Positions 34,827 through 48,180 of a DNA stretch of 64,000 nucleotides are shown piece after piece. The notes under the pieces were generated by a model, which worked only from the letters and a program-made list of their open reading frames with translations, had not been told where the DNA came from and made no database searches. Origin of the DNA: Phorcus lineatus (taxonomy: Eukaryota > Mollusca > Gastropoda > Trochida > Trochidae). The stretch is from the NCBI GenBank assembly GCA_921293015.1, contig OV121081.1, positions 52,725,877 to 52,789,876 of the forward strand. Direction: 5' to 3'. The position numbers and the translations under genes are program-made. Every line of letters begins with the position of its first letter. Within the stretch, counting starts at the first letter, position 1.

Positions 34827-36336
34827 CAACGATTCAATAGATATATGATTATGTGATGAGATTGATGAAAATAAATGGTATATTTCTTTTTTTTTCTTGT
34901 TGTTTCATTTAAGTCAAATCAAAACCTATTCTCTTTTTAAAGCACACACAACGACAAATATAGAGTGGTAGTGCTTATAGTATGTCGTTTTACTTATATA
35001 TATCTAAATGAGACGCATTTCTTCCATTGTAATTGAAAATAAGAAAACGTCATCATTTAGCATTTTATAGATTAAAGTGAAACTTTAGAAGTACGATTTG
35101 ATTTGAACCTCATTTAAGTCACATAAAAAAATACGAAACATATACTCTGTGGCACATAGAGAAAAGTTCATTTCCGGCAAACATGATAGGTAATATGAAA
35201 CTTACATACGTTCATAACGGAAACAAAAGATTATTTGCTGTTAGTAACCCTTTCAATAATTAAACGTGTATAATGTAATTTCACAAGACAGTGTTGTGTT
35301 TACTTCAAGACTGTGTGTAATTATATTGTTAATTGGTATAGTAAACCTGGTTCATTTTTATGGGAAATCGCCTGTTAGCCCCACTACAGAATGGAGAAAA
35401 TGTAAAATTAGTTTCTTACCTCAATCTTAATGATGAACATTATTTTCGAATACATATATTTACAAGAATACATTGTAAGCAAAACACAATGCGGAAAGAT
35501 GATTTCCGCTTTATTTTCGTTTGACTTTTGTACACAGTCCTACTTATGTATCTAACCAAAATGGCGGGTTTGCAATTTCCGGTATTCACCACCGGTAAAC
35601 AAGAATTTTCTAGTTGTTTTGAAACTCACTGTAACATTCAATGCTTTACTGGTAACATTTCATTAATATTTCTAGATAATTCTCTTGTTGCATATAGAAT
35701 AAATAGGAACTGTTTTGGTAGATGATACATGCAAATAAGGAAAAGGCAATTACGAACGTCTCATGTATCTTTGACATTTGATTCAGTTTTCACTCAATCA
35801 TCATCTTCATGTTTGCCCAGTCTGAGATGCCATTTTTACATCTTCTTTTTGATCTGTCATTTATTTCTTCACACAAGCAGTACATTATTTACTCGAACAT
35901 TTTGGTACTTGTTCTTTTTCATAAATAGAGGATTTATCTATGTTTGTCATATGAGCAATAACACTCATAGAAGTGTGTTTTTTTAAGACCAAAGATAAAT
36001 CAAGGGTAAAACATATAATTTAAATAAATATCATTGTTGGGGAAAAGGTCACATTCAGCAAAATAATATTTATTGTTTCTATTTACATAAAAGATCAAAT
36101 TACCAAGCACAGTCAATCATTAAATAGATAGTTCAGAGCTCTAATGCATATATCCTACTGTCAGATTAAACTGATATGCAATACTCTCCCACATGTGGAT
36201 ATGTGCTCCCTTGTGCGCTGGTCGGATATTCGTCAGATACATTTTGGGTGAATATTTTAATTAATCTAAATAAATATCAAAAGTGTTGAAACCCACCCAT
36301 CCCGCATCTGTTAGTTCTAAACACAATGACCATATA
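34827..36336. other. Gene-free stretch downstream of receptor gene 3
   Basis: AT-rich sequence with short chance open frames only. I see no repeat, motif or gene to report here. Confidence 0.55.
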
Positions 36337-36898
36337 TTAAAGTCATAGTCTCATTTTTGCAAGGCAAATTGTAATGCACACCGGCAAATATTTAATCACG
36401 AACAGAAATCTTTCCCCTGACGTTTGCAACAATTTTCAGAAATCTGTGTGCATTCTAGCCCTAAATAATAAAGTTCAAAACACGCTACCCTATGTCTTTG
36501 GCGAGCGTTAGTGCTTACCACGTCATTTAACTAAGGCCATGTCGTAGAACACAGGAAATTTCCCAGCTTAATATCCAATGAAAATAGCCAATAGCTTACC
36601 TATTTTCAAGAAATAACAAAAAGGTGGTAAACTCAATGAAGAATGCATCTTGTCATAAGTATCGGTGCTGCAATTACTAGATTTCCGGTATTTCGTAATC
36701 GTGATGAGATTGCACTTGATTCCGTAACTCTTCAGTCTGAAACGTCATACTCTGATAAGCAGCGTCATCCTAAACTTTAAAACAGGCTTTAAAATGAAAA
36801 TCTTTGCAGACGCGACAGGAAATGTTGGTGTAAGTGATCAGATTTTTGCTAGTTTAGCCTAGTTTGGTTGCCTTACAAAATTGAGACTATGACTTTAA
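36337..36898. mobile_element. TTAA-flanked MITE, family 3
   Basis: 562 bp between TTAA (36337-36340) and TTAA (36895-36898). The left terminus AGTCATAGTCTCATTTTTGC is mirrored on the right (reversed, AGTCATAGTCTCAATTTTGT), with the similarity running on through AAGGCAA. No coding capacity. Likely mobilised in trans by a TTAA-specific transposase. Confidence 0.75.
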
Positions 36899-37871
36899 GT
36901 GGCACATTTGATTGAGGGTCAGGGTAACTTTAGAGGAATATATTTTAGAAAATGGTGTATCATACGATCATGATATGTCATATTAAGAGAAACACAAACT
37001 AGCGACAGCATTTATAATTTTTCTACTTTACTTTGAAGAAATATGGGATAGTGACCAACCATTTTTAACAAAGCACAGCAAGTCGGTTGATCAATGAAAG
37101 TCCTGGAGTCGTTGTAAAATATTTCATTTGATTTAAAGTTCATGTATGATGGCCAAATCCGTATCGAATGTTAAATAGACTAAATAGTTAATACAGTTAG
37201 TATAGTTGTTTTTCTAGCTACATTACATTGATATGCAGATACCACTATTGTATTGTGCCAATGTTATGAATGGTTAACTCGATGGCATTCTTATATGAAA
37301 GACTGATCCTAGGAATTGACACTTGGGTTTAAGTTATTTGCATATGAACCCCATTTGTAAAAGAAGGATTACTCTTTACGTTTGCATTGCAATTTTTTTT
37401 TCAAAAGTGCTTATTTTATTAATGCCTTGTGTTATAACTGTTTATGTGTAAACATTTTATCATTTGAAAATGACTTGTCCCTATCATATTTAGGGGAGGT
37501 AAGTCACTTCGTCACTTCACACATATTTGAATATGCAAATAGGGGTCAACCAATATCGTGGAGGGGGCCTAGCTGCTGTCCAGAAATCAAAACAATAGCA
37601 AAAAAATTCGAGGAAAACGGTTAACTGTCTTCTGATGCTTTGTTTTTTTATCAAGAAAGAGTAAAAGAATTAGGTTTCTATGATTTTGAGTTTTTCATCC
37701 GAACTACCTAATTTAAATGCAAAGCAAATTATTTCCCAATTGTGGTTGATTAACTTAGTGAAGAAAAATAACGCCCATTCATCCAATTAGTTGAACATTC
37801 AGAGTATGCCATTATCAGATTATTGATCACTGATACAGAAGCATACAAGCTATAGAAATTAGGGATGTGCC

Positions 37872-38653
37872 CACAGGCCCTCGGATCATTAAAAAAAAAT
37901 AAAAAAAATTCATAAATTTTTTTTTGAGAACACCCCCTGAATAAAATTGTTCCTCTGTTAATAGTATACAGAAAGGCCAGACACTCCGTTCGACCCCATC
38001 CGCTTTCTTGACCGAATGCTACAATAAATACACACGCAATCAATATAAAAACTATGCAGACATGTTCTCAAATGATTTGCCTTTCTAATCCAACTCACTT
38101 AAACAAATATATCTTTGGGGTTATTTAATGAGGACGGCCGAAAGACGATTTCCACGCCCAACTTAATGCTGATGGGACAAATGGCGCCCGTCACCTTGAC
38201 CTTACGGGGTGTGTGGCCGCAGCGACAGATCTCATTGGTTTGATGCAAAGTTAGGAACAGATAACTCTAATTCTCCGTTCTTGCAACCAATGAGGTCTGT
38301 CGCTGCGGCCACACACCCCGTAAGGTCAAGGTGACGGGCGCCATTTGTCCCATCAGCATTAAGTTGGGCGTGGAAATCGTCTTTCGGCCGTCCTCATTAA
38401 ATAACCCCAAAGATATATTTGTTTAAGTGAATTGGATTAGAAAGGCAAATCATTTGAGAACATGTCTGCATAGTTTTTATATTGATTGCGTGTGTATTTA
38501 TTGTAGCATTCGGTCAAGAAAGCGGATGGGGTCGAACGGAGTGTCTGGCCTTTCTATATACTATTAACAGAGGAACAATTTTATTCAGGGGGTGTTCTCA
38601 AAAAAAATTTTATGAATTTTTTTTTTTTTTTTTTAATGATCCGAGGGCCTGTG
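37872..38653. mobile_element. Foldback palindromic element with ~370-bp arms
   Basis: Left arm about 37872-38240 and right arm about 38285-38653 are near-perfect reverse complements around a ~44-bp unpaired centre. The outer termini read CACAGGCCCTCGG... and ...CCGAGGGCCTGTG. The 8-mer GATGTGCC, 9-mer GGATGTGCC if one base is shared with the element, occurs directly outside both ends (37863-37871 and 38653-38661), a target-site duplication of hAT-like size. The arms differ chiefly in an A/T run. The element ends about 200 bp before the C1orf43-like start codon, so it sits in the presumptive promoter or 5' untranslated region. No protein function: the twin ORFs in the arms are mirror images. 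Confidence 0.85.
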
Positions 38654-38850
38654 GATGTGCCTCCTGTAATTCAGTGCCAGGAAACGTAAGAATGGAATAT
38701 GTCTCTATGTACTCATTGAATTGTTTCTTAATGTTTGATTTCAATCAACCTTTCATCTTTGCAGTTCGTTGTAAAGAATAAAGTAAAAAGCGAAAAGCAA
38801 GTCTACCATAATGTACAACATACATCTGCTACATGACTTGATATCTGGAC

Positions 38851-41800
38851 ATGGCTGAATTATCATTGGTCAGTGTCGTCCTTTTCATTGCAACAGGAGG
38901 ATTGGTCAGTATGATATCCTTATTTCTTATTCACATTGTATCACTTTACTTACATAAATGTACTCTGCATACATGTCTATTTAAACCTGTCTTGATTTAA
39001 ATTTGATTCTTACTCTTAACCACAAAAAGTGAAAATCAAACAAGAGTTTGAAGAAAATGAAAACATGATCCATTCTTGTATATTACTTGTTCCAGGTCAG
39101 AAAACTTCATTTATTAACTTTATATTAACTTTCAGGAAGACATTTTTACAATAATGTCTTGAATGTAATGAAGACTGACATTTTGTTAACATTTTCATAT
39201 TTTGAATCTCGATAGTACAAATCCTTGTACCTCAAATCCTCGAAAAAAGTACAAGAATTTGTTCTTGTGCGTATAGTGTGATCATGAATATAACACTACG
39301 TACATTTCCTCACTATCTAAATGACATGTTTCTCTAATCGACATTTTGTTCTTTCTAAATGTTTCCTTGTGGTAGTAGTAACTTTTCCTTTATTATTCAA
39401 TAAGTCATACATTTATAATGTTATGATTCTGCTTATAATGGAGTCGACGTTGAAGTGTGATTATGATGATTACTTTCAGTTCTTCCTGTTGTTGTTCCTG
39501 TTTGCTAAGCGCCAGATAGTCAGATTTACTCTCAAATCTGCAAGGAGACCCCATGTCTCCATTGGCTCTGATCTCCCCAAGGTACTGCTCTTACTTATAA
39601 AATTTCAAGGATCATAAATCTTCCACAAATAATCAATAGCTCACAAATATTGTCTTTCTATAAAGAGACACTCTGTGAGTTGTTGAAGACATCTTGGAGT
39701 GACAAACTATATGAATGATGTCAATTTATCAAGAAGTAGTTACTGTTGCTGAAAAATTGAAATTCTAATGCTTATCAGTTCAGTACAAATATAAGATAAA
39801 GGTTTCAACTTGAAGTATAGGATCAAAAACTTGACAATGACTCACTTATATTAATCATGGGATTTTGGAAACTTATTGTAAGCAAACAGAATATTAGATT
39901 GAGTAATACCTTTTTAAGGGTTATATGTAACTGTTATTCATGTCAATTGTTTGTGTAATTTATATACACATAGGTGACAGAAGAATTTTAATTGAAAACT
40001 AATGTGTCATGTATTTTACATATTTGGATGAATATGTGAGATGTTTTGAATGAATATTTTCATAATTGATGCTTTGACATCTATGGGAGCTATATGAATG
40101 ATGTCATTTTATCAAGAAGTACTGACTGTTGCTGAAAAGTTTTAATTCAATGCTTTTCAGTTCAGTAGAGATTTTAAAAGTTCTCTTAGCATCAACATAA
40201 TCTTAAGTACCATACGTTATCATCGGTTCATGACCATTTTAGCACTACGAGAGCTTCAGAAATATAATAATGATAATAATATAATAATAATACTTGAATA
40301 CAAGGGAATTGAGTTTGTATCATTGTAGAGCTTGAAAATACAGGAACATACATGTGATGCATAAACAAACACATTTGATTAATTACAAAGATCATTTAAG
40401 AGACAAATGCTGAAAGGAATGAATGTATTTTTAACCTCTATTGGTTTTATAACGGGGTAATAGGCCCAGGTTATGAAGAAATAGATGTGGTCATGCTAAC
40501 TTGTTTATAAGCAATTTCACCTTTCTGCAGGTCATGCGCCAGGAAATTGTACGGCGACTGAACAGAGTTGAGTTTGTGAGATACGACCCTGTGTTGCTCA
40601 CAGAACATGTCCAAATAGCAGCAGCTTCTGGTGAGAATACGTCTCCTCTCCTTACTATTGAGATATTTGATTCTCATGTTTAACATTCCATTGCTCTTTT
40701 TCTTTATTTGAGTATTAAAAAAATCATTTCTGTAATTTGATTAAAATAACAAAACAAAGAGTTATTGTAACATGACTTCGTTGTATTCTCGAAACTGATT
40801 GGTTGATTAGAAAAAATTACCCTATGTTGAATTACAATGAATACCCCCAAATTAGCTAAGGCGAATCACCGCGATTTGATACAAAATGTTCACTAGTGCC
40901 GGCCCGACTGAAGTTTTAATTTTTCAGTTTCTTAGAAAATTCGTGCCGTACTCTGATTTGACAGTTTGTCTGTGTCTACCGGTAGATATTACAAATAAAT
41001 GTTAATATGATTTATTTTTGAAGAACGAAAATAATATTAACTGGCTTACTTAGTCCAAGTTTGCTGCAAATTTTCATGTGGCCGCCTTCTTTTGAATGCC
41101 GTTCCCATGCTATGACGTCACAAAGGCCAACCGTTTTGACGTCACAATGTTTGCGTCGCTGTCACAATGGTTTTGGGCTAGTTAAAGACTTTTGTACTTG
41201 GGTTTTATTATATTTTTTATATATTCTAAGAGCATTATAATTGTTGATTTCGGTCTCAAATCAAACAAGTATGTTGAAAGGTTTAGCCATTACGATGCCA
41301 CTATTTTGTATTAATAGTACGATGTTTGTAATGTAAATTATGCCGGAAATTCACATTAGATAGACCTTATCACACCTTTTACAGGAATAAAACAGTCGCA
41401 AAGTCCTTTCCACACAAAAATAAGTACGCAAAAACAGAGTTCGCTCTTAAACTTCTAATAACTAACGGTCATGTTACAATATCGATAAATATTTGCGTTT
41501 GTAAAACTTCCGGGATTCATTGATATTCAACGCCCGCAGCTTTAAGCGTTTAAAACCTCCGGCATTAGGAAATTTTACAAATGCAACTATTTATCTTCTA
41601 AATAAATGAGCTTCATTTTTCACAAAAGCAATGTTTTTGTATTGTTCTTCACCTGTATTTAAAAGCAATTATGTGCAAATAAATGTATATTTGAGATGAG
41701 TTTTATTCTGTCTAATGGAAATTTTCTTATCAGCATAAGGTGTACAGGATTATTGGATTAGGTGTATTAGATTAACTGTTAATAACTTGGTATGGTATGA

Positions 41801-44784
41801 TGTGGAGTATGCAGTTTTCATGTATATTTATTTAATGTTACTTTCTCTTCAGTTCCAAATCATTATCACTATCGAATGAAAGCTCTTGACGCATACAGCA
41901 ATGCAAGTAAGTGGTAGAATTTCTAGATATTGTTTAAGTGAGGAAGTACTTTTCATGAATACTGAAAATAATCTACTCATTGCCACAGTGCATAATAATT
42001 CCTTTGAAGAGCACCTCTTAAATCTCACAATAGCCGATGGATATGAAAATCTGCAATCCCAGTTTATTATACAGACAAGAGTAAATGAATATACATACAA
42101 TAGTAAAGAATGAAAATTGTTCATTCTGTATTGGGAAGATGTTGAAATGATTTTCATTCATAGTGAACATGGCATTTGCAAGCATCATCATTGATAAATA
42201 TATATGTATTTTTAAATCTTCATCACTACAACTTTTTGAATGCTACTAAAAAATATCAAACAATTTCAAGGCAAGAATCATTATACCATACTCTAATACA
42301 GACAGACAAACATGATTTCATAATATCAGCCTCATGGCAGTCACATAGATTCATAATGCCTAGAATTCTAAAATATATAGACCCCCCAAAAAGAGTTAAG
42401 AACAACCTAAGTAATTATTATTTGTGAAAATTATATATATATATAATAATATATTAAGCGATTATACATATTGACAAATGGAGTGGTCCATAGCTTATTA
42501 ATTTGAGTATGAATTTTCAATAATCCAATTTCTCTTTGTAGTTGAGAGCCTGAGAGAGAACGAACCAACCCTGGCAGTGCGCTACCCTAACCAGACACTG
42601 AGACAGTACCTGTTCAGCCTGTGTCCGTCCACCGTGTCCGACCCAGACAACAAGTTCAGAGTCATCCACCAGTTCTGTGATATGTACACCAAGGCCAGAC
42701 ATGATCCAGCTGTATGTTGTTGTTTTCTCTCTCGTCTTATTCAAGCTAACAATTTCCATATTGACTTTCCTCAATAGTGTATACAGTCAATTGTAGGTTT
42801 TTGGTAAGCATCCCATTTTATTATTCCCAACCTCGTTACTCTGTAATTTTGTGTATTTTCACATGGAAGAATTTTTCATCCTAAATCTTGTTTTCCTGCA
42901 AAACCTGGATAACATGTGATAAATTTGGCAATTGTGGTGATAGAAAGGAAGATGTGTTAAATGTGTACTTTATTTCAAGTGATGAACGTATGATAAAAAT
43001 ATTTTACTCAATCTAAGTTTTTAACCTTGAATTAAATAACATGTCTGATTTAATGTTGTTTATATATTCAGTTTCAAATAAATTTTACAACACTCAAATT
43101 TAATCCACATAACATATCAGTGTTTATTTCAAAGAAATTTATTCCTTGTTAAGATAACCTACACCATTCCTATCATATACATCCCCCAACAGGAATCTGT
43201 ACATGTCATTTGAACTTACGGTGACCTTTGACCACAAGCTTTGAGCTCAGAGCAGCGTTCGATGACTTTCATCCATCAAATGTAAACACTGTGGATGATA
43301 GAAGATGCATAACATAACGTGGAAGGTTTTACTTGAGTAAATGTGCGCTCAAACAGTCGAATTGTACCGATTACGATGTAAATGAAAATCAGCATAAAGT
43401 TACATTAATATTATACACCTGTTGCCTGTCATTTCAAACCTGCGCATCCGGCTTACGCCTCTTGTCAGTAAAGGGATTTGCCGCTATCGTCACTTCCTGC
43501 GCCGTAGCCCGGAGAGTGCGCGGGGTTACGGATCAAGCATAGCCATATAGTGTAGTGTCTCCATTAAAGGGAGCAAACTCTACAATTTCATTCCTAACTT
43601 TACTTCCACTCTTAATTTCAAGAGATTGTTTTTCTGTTGCAATGTGAATAAAGTGACTTTTTGCTGTCATTGAAGAAATAATTTGCTGAAAAAATCATTC
43701 AATTTCAGATATTTGATGACGAACAATTCGTTATTTACATGGAACTTCTCGATCATTTGATACGAATGTGAGTATTTTCTCGTCACACTTGTTCTTTAAT
43801 GTTTTAAAACTTTTATTTGTCTGTGTCATTCAAACTTGGAACAATCTCCTTTTAAATACTATAAAGTTAAAGCTAAGTCTTTTCTTGGTGTTAGTTTATT
43901 TTGGAGTCAAATAAATACAATTATTTGAACCTTAGAATTTCAGTTTTTTTTCTGAAGGATAAAGAATAGAATCAGATCCAAGCACCCACAAAAACAATGT
44001 TTCTGAATATCTTGACACTTTACAGGACGTAACGGTGACCTCAACAAACAACAAAGAGTTTGTCATGCTTAGAATCTAAACCAGAGGAAGATGAAATAGA
44101 AAAGCAGCAAATGTTAACAAACACGCCTAATTGTCCATAGTAATCAGCTCTTTACGTCCATGGGTCCTGTTCTTGTTAGTGTGATATCTCTTGAACCCCA
44201 ACACCTAGAGTCTTCAGATTTGGTATAAGATTTCCAATGAAGGAGTACCCAGACACCAGTTCATTTGGGTGCCCTTGACCTCATTTATAGTCAATAATTG
44301 TTTGATATAAAGTTTAATGAGATGAGCTAACCCTAGATATATGTAGCTACAATGCTAATTATCCTACTCGTCAGGCCAATTCCCATCTTCCTCTGCCATG
44401 GCTTAAAATTGCACCAGTCCTTATCACTGGCTAATTGCTGCCAACCAATCCCAAAAAATTTTTTTCAGCATAAAGCAAGATGCTTGCAAACGAAACTCTG
44501 ACGGAATTTGGATGGGACGGAATCTGACGGACACAAAAGTCATTTACCGGCCAGGTAAGAAGGGTCACGAGGATGGAGCGGTCAGGGTCCAACAGGCCTC
44601 AGCCTCAGAAGCCAAACCTGGAGTGGAAACAAGACATCAGCGCCCAGACAGTCTTGAACACATCAACATGATGGACAGCGGCAAGTCTAGCGGGTACAGC
44701 AGCACAGAGCGGTCCAGTAGTAGCCGCGGCAGTGCCGAGAGACTCATTCCAGTCAGGGAGTCGGAGAAGGAGGACCCAGTGTGA
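38851..44784 (+). CDS. C1orf43 / NICE-3 family membrane protein (7 exons, 284 aa)
   Basis: Exons: 38851-38904, 39480-39581, 40531-40630, 41853-41906, 42542-42711, 43709-43767, 44469-44784; 855 nt, in frame with GT-AG introns. The N-terminus MAELSLVSVVLFIATGGL plus FFLLLFLF gives a single membrane segment (about residues 5-26), followed by AKRQIVRF..KSARRPHVSIG, which aligns with human C1orf43 (FVKRQIMRF..KSRRGPHVPVG). YRMKALDA in exon 4 is another family signature, and exons 5-6 carry the conserved LRQYLFSL...FDDEQFVIYMELLDHL part. The last ~100 residues are a polar Ser/Gly/Glu-rich tail (SGKSSGYSSTERSSSSRG) unlike the human end. In vertebrates the protein is linked to Golgi integrity and phagocytosis; its biochemical role is unclear. 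Introns contain repeats and a pair of CREs. Confidence 0.9.
39705..40175 (+). repeat. Pair of ~90-bp direct repeats in intron 2 of the C1orf43-like gene
   Basis: 39705-39790 and 40083-40175 share TATATGAATGATGTCA, TTTATCAAGAAGTA, ACTGTTGCTGAAAA and CAGTTCAGTA in the same order with moderate divergence. The DNA between them is not repeated. Probably a small segmental duplication. A (TAA)n-rich stretch follows near 40260-40292. Confidence 0.6.
41113..41144. promoter_or_regulatory. Two perfect CRE palindromes in intron 3 of the C1orf43-like gene
   Basis: TGACGTCA occurs at 41113-41120 and 41137-41144, 24 bp apart, each followed by CAA. This is the full cAMP-response element bound by CREB/ATF. 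Two perfect palindromes so close are unlikely by chance in DNA this AT-rich. They may mark an intronic enhancer or an inserted element. Confidence 0.4.
43222..43234 (-). promoter_or_regulatory. DR1-type nuclear receptor half-site pair
   Basis: TGACCTTTGACCA is the reverse complement of a direct repeat of AGGTCA with 1-bp spacing, with one mismatch. It is the class of site bound by HNF4, COUP-TF or RXR dimers. It lies in intron 5 of the C1orf43-like gene. Motif evidence only. Confidence 0.25.
44160..44300 (+). repeat. Probable dispersed repeat in intron 6 of the C1orf43-like gene
   Basis: The wording GTGATATCTCTTGAAC, ACCTAGAGTCTTCAGATTTGG and CCCTTGACCTCATTT resembles a short dispersed repeat I recall from several molluscan genomes. 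There is no second copy in this window to prove it. Confidence 0.3.
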
Positions 44785-46929
44785 GGGGGGAGGGGGCAGT
44801 GATCCTTGTACATTTGATGAAGGAAGATAGGTAGAAGACTGGTGTTTGGGTCAAATTTCATGTCATCCAGAGATGAGATTATCCAATATGTTATTTGTTA
44901 GTGTTGAGAAACGGCATCCTAAGAGATTGGTGTATAGTTAGGGAGAGTGTTTCACTTTATGCTATGGTGACTGATTGAATGAACATCTAATATCTGATGC
45001 AATGCAATAGGTTTTTTTCAATATATATGAATGGTGAGAAATGGGATCCTCAGAGAATCCTTTATGGAAAGAGTTTCAAAGAGAGTGTCAGCCTGTATAG
45101 GTTGGAGCCTGGTTTGAAGTATGTATCACATAGACATATAAGAAAAAATAAGATGATTAGCCAATGTATGACAGGAAAAGTGGGCAGTCAGATATTTGGT
45201 CAAGCATTTTCTTATTAGATGTATGGATAGGTTGGTTAATTCAGGAGTTTAAGAAGATCCTGTGTGGCCTTGCTTGAGAGAACATTGTTAAAGATTTAGA
45301 TCTTCTGTGAATGCAGCCAGCAATAGGCAAAAAAGTAAGAGCTTAAATTGATGAATTAATATAATTGTAAACAATTAAATTGATACAATTTCAGAAATGA
45401 AGCATAGAAGAAAAGATAATTTCATTATATGTACAATGTAAAGATTCTTTGTACAGATGCATCCTCTGTGAAAGAAAGGGGCATAACTCTACTTTTCCAA
45501 AAAAATTGGAAGAGACAGTGTTGTAACGTTGCTTCTCTTCAACAACAGAAATTTATTTAGAAATTGATTAACACAGATCAAAATTTCATCTCGACCTCTG
45601 TTTATATTCACTTGACGTATGTAAAACAACTTTAAATACAATATTCACTTAACCAAAACAGACTTGATTTTCAATTAAGCTTGACTTATTCAAACAAATC
45701 ACATTTTCCATCCCTTTATTGTCACTGTGTAACTGCTGACTCCAGAGCACAACTGTCTTCTACATGTTGAGTCCTATGGATTCAAGAATACTAATAGGAA
45801 TAATCTGAAGTGTTAGGGCTGTACATATGCTGTAAAGGAAACATTTGACTTCCAGCAGCTGTTTCCATGTTTTACTCTGAATAAGATATTGCAGCTGTAA
45901 AATCAGGGAGTATTACTACATATGATGTTTATCATGTACATCGAGTCATTGCTTTCTTTAAATTGTTAGACTTTAGTGTGATCACAATCTCATCTAAGTC
46001 AGTACACTTAAATCCTATTTTGCTAAGTCTACTCGATGTTTGGTGCCCTTCCCACTTCAGCCAATGAGCAAAAAGCCTTAGAAATCTTGGTTCATTTTGA
46101 TAAGATTGTGGGTGATTGGTTGATTTGACAGAAGGTGAAGGTCACAGTATGATGACCCCTGCCAGTGGTCAGATGTTCATGGAGCAAGGAATGAGTGTTT
46201 GGTAAAGCCTGATTTTAATGAAGTTTGTTTTATATATGTTTAGCTTCTCATGCGTAAGCCATACGTCTTCAATGTGTGACAATATTCAACGAATTGAAGT
46301 ACCTGAGTTGTAGATGAACCAGGCATTAATCTGTTAAGATTATTCACATCATCTATGGCATCAGTGAGTGGTATTCTGTAGTCGCATTTCATCATAAATT
46401 TCAGTTTGCAACTGATTTATTTGTAAGAAATTCTCATTTTCAAACACTCTTCTACCTACTTATTTCATTTAACTTGGCACTAGATAGTCACACCAAAAAA
46501 AATCAATTCACAAAATATAGATAATTTTATGTTATTCTATTATTTTGGAGTTACCATGATAACAAATCAGGCAAAACTGTAAGAGCAATATTTTTTGGAC
46601 CAAACATTTATTTATTATCTAGTTGTCAGTGTAAAAACAGTATATTTGAAATGTCTGAATGCATACCTACTTTAGAACTAGGCACCACACAGATGAAAAT
46701 ACATATTTACTAAGATGGATCAAACACTCTTGAAATCATGAATCTTCTGTGATAATTGTATCATATTGTGTTTCTAATTATAGAACTGGGACTAGGTTTT
46801 TGCTCCTCGAGCCTAAAAGGCCCGCTGGGATCATGGCATGGCATGGTACGGCGTCCAAGCGGCCCTCCATCCGTCTGTCCATCCAGCCATAAACTTATCA
46901 CTATTTCAGAACAATTGACTCAGGAAATC

Positions 46930-47316
46930 TGAAATCTTTTTTACAGACACCTTGACTTATGAGGTTTTTAATCTATAGATTGGTTACCCAGTGATCCCTA
47001 ACAACGGCCACAGTGGCCACGCTCTAATAACCTATTTGCATCTCTTTCTCAAGAAGAAAGAGGCCTAGAAAGCTGAAAAGCTTGTGTACAGACTCCTTAT
47101 CTGATGGGGATTCTAATTTATAGATTTGGTGAAACTGTTTACCTTTATAGGGGTCACAGGAACCTCGCAGGAACCATGCCCAAAAAACCTATTTTCATTT
47201 TTTTCTCTAGAAGTAAATGGCCTAAAAAGCTGAACTCTTGTGAACAGACTCCTTAGCTGATGGGGGTTCTGCAGGGGCCACACCCTAAAAGCATATTTTT
47301 GTCTTCTTCTCCAAAG
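46930..47316 (+). repeat. ~160-bp tandem repeat, 2.5 units
   Basis: Units begin near 46930, 47071 and 47230 (the last truncated). Each has CTGAA..., ACAGACNCCTT, a CTNATGNGG block, GGNCACA, an ACCTATTT(G/T)CAT block and GAAG(A)AA..GGCCTA. Units have diverged noticeably, so the array is old. The segment before it (TCCGTCTGTCCATCCAGCC) looks like part of the same dispersed repeat. Confidence 0.6.
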
Positions 47317-48180
47317 CCTATATATCACGACTATTTTAATGTTAACATTTTCGAAAATCTAGACCATGGGGCGTCACTTTGGAAGTAAACATTGCTTTTG
47401 AAGAGTTTATGGGTGTATTCATCCTTCTTTTGAGCTTGTTCCCCCTTGAGTAATACAAGTGTTACATACTTACCCCAGTACAGAAAGTCCCAATTGTTGA
47501 AAGGTACCTGAATCATGTGTCTGAATCATGAGTCTGAATCCACTCACCTGAATGATGATAGTATTTTAAAATGTCTAAAGATTTTGTGCGAAAGGAATCA
47601 TGTCTGATTTGATTACAGGAGAAAACATATAAGTTAAATAGGTTTTAGCAAGTACATGGAATACACTAAAATTAATCTCTTCTATTCTGCGAGGCTTTGG
47701 ACCTTGACAATTATGAAGCTTAAGAGTTTATCTTCTTGCTTATGATTTCATGAGTTAAAAGAGATAATATTTTGGATTGATATTGACATTGATGATGAAA
47801 AAGCTCCACTAAACCAAAGCAAAAATTCATTTCAAGAACTTTTGCAAAAAGAAATTTTTTCTCTGTGCTCAACATTATAAGACATTGTCAAATTTTTTAA
47901 AGTGAAAATTATACACCGTTTATCTTATATGATGTGATCTGTTTTGTTGTTATTTGATAACGTAATGCAAATATATATGTAAAGTCTATAATGATAGAAA
48001 GCATTGAGTCAAATATGGACAGGTTGTTTTTCATTAAGGTGGTTTTATGACTTGTGATAAATTTTCGATAAGTGCTCATAAATTTGTTTTGTGCAATATT
48101 CCCCTCATTCCTGTATTTTTAAACTTATGTATTTATTTATCTATTCATCACTTCCTTTTGTCAGTACACTAAGGTTTACA

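Noticed and set aside
37750-38781. Two ~98-codon open frames on opposite strands with the same N-terminal sequence (MIACVFIVAFGQESGWG)
   Set aside because: They are mirror copies created by the palindrome's arms, end in homopolymer runs and resemble no known protein.
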